A stretch of DNA of 64,000 bases from Cliona cf. orientalis. Lineage: Eukaryota; Porifera; Demospongiae; Clionaida; Clionaidae. Made by a program: the position numbers and the translations under genes. The notes under the pieces were generated by a model. That model was not told where the DNA came from and made no database searches. It saw nothing but the letters and a program-made list of their open reading frames with translations. The stretch spans positions 3,968,001-4,032,000 of the forward strand of contig OZ005707.1 in the NCBI GenBank assembly GCA_963930775.1, read 5' to 3'. Of this stretch, positions 53,086-64,000 are shown piece after piece; within the stretch, counting starts at the first letter, position 1, and every line of letters starts with the position of its first letter.

Positions 53086-54136
53086 CTACCACAATACTGT
53101 GACTAGTCATAATTACTTTACATTGTGATTCATTTGTTATCTCATGAAACCATAATATTATGTTGGTTCAATATACTGTATACATTCCACCAGACAAAAA
53201 TTTAATTTCGCCAACCTCTATGAAACGATTACCACATCCCTAGTATATAGCTTCATTGTATGTGGTAAAGGGTCACTATGTATGTAAAATTAATAACATA
53301 CTTGAGTTATGCAACGTTACATAATCATCAAGTGCTGCAGTGAAATAACTTGAAAATGAAAACAGATGACAAAATTTAAAGTATTTACAGAACCATTTTC
53401 CTATTCACTGGTGTCTGCCAAATTTCACGATTTGATACCCTTACTGGCTTGTTTCAGAAAAGTAGATCGCTGCTAGGGATGTAATTATTGCAGGAAAAAT
53501 TTGGTGTAACTGCCACCCCAACACCAGTAATGGGTTATTGATCAGATACACCCCTATGGGGAGACAATATAATTAGTACACAGGAACATTTATTCCATTT
53601 TTGGGGGAGGAGGGGGTGGCGTTTGGCTAGCCATACTTCTTGTATTAGGTGATCCAGAGGGTGTTTGGTTAAAATTCAATTGTCTTTCGTGGGGGTGTAT
53701 CCAGGCTCCTTGCTGGAATAATAGCCCCAAACTAACATTCTGAATGCAATTGACATAAGCAGTAACTGCCCCAAGACAACCTTTAGCACATCAACTAATG
53801 CCAATACCTTCCTATGTGAACTTTTCGTGCAGTGCCTCCCAGCAAATATCCATATGAACTTTTCCTGCAGTGCCTCCCAGCAAACGTCCATGTGGTCTTT
53901 GCCTCCACTATAGGTTATATTCCTGTCTCTAAATGTGCTAATATGGCAGATAAGATTACTGTATGTGTATACATGAGTACAGTGGCATTCTCGTACAAGC
54001 GACAACTGGGGCTTGCTTCGGCTCACCCATCAAAACTACCATGACAAAGTATAATATACGTAGCATAAAAATAATAGATTATCAGTAATTCAATATAACA
54101 CAAGACTGTCTACTAGTAACTGTTCCTATAGTGGAA
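53086..54136. other. Intergenic region between convergent CHK1 and NSF
   Basis: Holds both 3' UTRs. No AATAAA signal clearly assignable to either gene was seen. A short duplication (CTTTTC.TGCAGTGCCTCCCAGCAAA) occurs at 53820-53846 and 53856-53885. Confidence 0.5.
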
Positions 54137-63286
<9,150 letters not shown>

Positions 63287-63497
63287 CTGCATGAGAAATA
63301 AACACTATAAATCGTGAAAGTTTCGTTGCTAAATTTTTTCGGATAGCCTGGCTTTTGTGAAAAATAAACACATGAAAATATACGCACAATATTAAGGATA
63401 CTGTTTTAATTTCGTCCACGCGATAATTAATCTCCATGCAAAACATTGGATATGAGTGCCTAAACTCACGGCAAAATTTTTGGCGTCAATTTTTGTG

Positions 63498-63677
63498 TAC
63501 CGTGTTTATGCTAATAGAATGCAGGCTAAAAAATTTAATAATTACAATTTTAATAAATTTCGTGCAGTTTTCTGGTAAAGGTCGTCACGTACTCCATTAA
63601 GATACACTATGAAAACCCTAGAACACGAATTTTCTTGCGCTAATTAGATCATGCGTTATATTAGCATAAATACGGTA
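63498..63677. mobile_element. MITE family G copy 2
   Basis: TACCGTGTTTATGCTAA at 63498 mirrors TTAGCATAAATACGGTA ending at 63677, 180 bp. Matches 38140-38300 in reverse orientation. Confidence 0.8.
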
Positions 63678-63941
63678 GTTAAAATATCATGGTCTATTCT
63701 AAATCTGCAATTATCAGTGCAGGGCTACGTAGGTCTTTCAGCTTTTCGTTGAGCACGTTGGAGGTTGGAGTTATGGGCAAGTTTATGTGCACTGTATGGC
63801 AAAAAGCTGATAGTGCCGCTACTTTGGCAACTCTTGAGCGAAAATGGAGTAGTTTTGAAGTCAAAATGGCACATCTGGCCCTTGAGAGCATTGGAAGGCT
63901 AGCTCCTGGAAGTGTAGGTCATAGGTAGACTACATAATAGT

Positions 63942-64000
63942 TAGACACTGTTTAGGAGGTTTCTACATGATTTAGAAGACTGAAGGGCTCTGTGTAGAAT
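63942..64000. mobile_element. MITE family C, cut by window end
   Basis: TAGACACTGTTTAGGAGGTTTC at 63942 matches 14269 almost exactly; the rest is outside the window. Confidence 0.65.

Larger units (their letters stand above)
63287..64000. other. NSF intron to window edge
   Basis: Contains the family G MITE at 63498-63677 and the start of a family C MITE at 63942. The open frames at 63689-63928 (plus) and 63694-63891 (minus) overlap in opposite senses and have no recognised product. Confidence 0.5.

Noticed and set aside
63689..63928. Overlapping ORFs on both strands near the window end
   Set aside because: Neither matches the expected NSF N domain; no splice borders or domains are visible.

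Overview
The window is animal nuclear DNA. Genes are split into short exons with GT/AG borders, introns are long and packed with transposon debris, and two recognisable animal genes converge on each other. The source is probably an invertebrate such as a sponge or cnidarian. That is inference from compact exons, the retroelement types (DIRS1-like, copia, LINE, Tc1) and ORF families recalled from such genomes; no marker gene settles it.

Layout. 1-2133: a 1.1 kb foldback element (540-1678) and a MULE-like element (1684-2005). 2134-8967: a 6.8 kb element with perfect 15-bp inverted ends. It encodes, on the minus strand, a long protein in two frames with Cys/His clusters, an XPG/FEN1-like nuclease pattern and a C-terminal CXC (tesmin/TSO1) domain. 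9415-53085 (+): a CHK1 checkpoint kinase gene spread over 43.7 kb. Eleven exons are placed with confidence; the exon(s) for kinase subdomains X-XI are not. 54137-63286 (-): the D1 and D2 ATPase domains of NSF (N-ethylmaleimide-sensitive factor) in eleven exons. Its N-terminal exons lie beyond the window. The two stop codons are about 1.05 kb apart.

Inside the CHK1 introns are: nested hAT-like elements (16427-17540); a decayed DIRS1-like tyrosine-recombinase retroelement (about 17930-22840) split by a poly(A)-tailed LINE; a tRNA-like foldback (24919-25222); a long inverted repeat (26150-27800); a decayed protein-coding family member (about 33150-36211) capped by a MULE-like palindrome with a 9-bp target duplication; a Tc1-like relic; two copia relics in opposite orientation (39610-44110); and a five-unit tandem array with CACTA-type ends (46358-48300).

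Many small non-autonomous families recur in both genes. At least six unrelated ones share the terminal heptamer TACCGTA or a one-base variant, which suggests one transposase mobilises them all. The two host genes have no evident functional link: CHK1 acts in the DNA-damage response and NSF in membrane fusion. Exon borders of both were checked by codon phase. Transposon limits are approximate unless a target duplication is stated.
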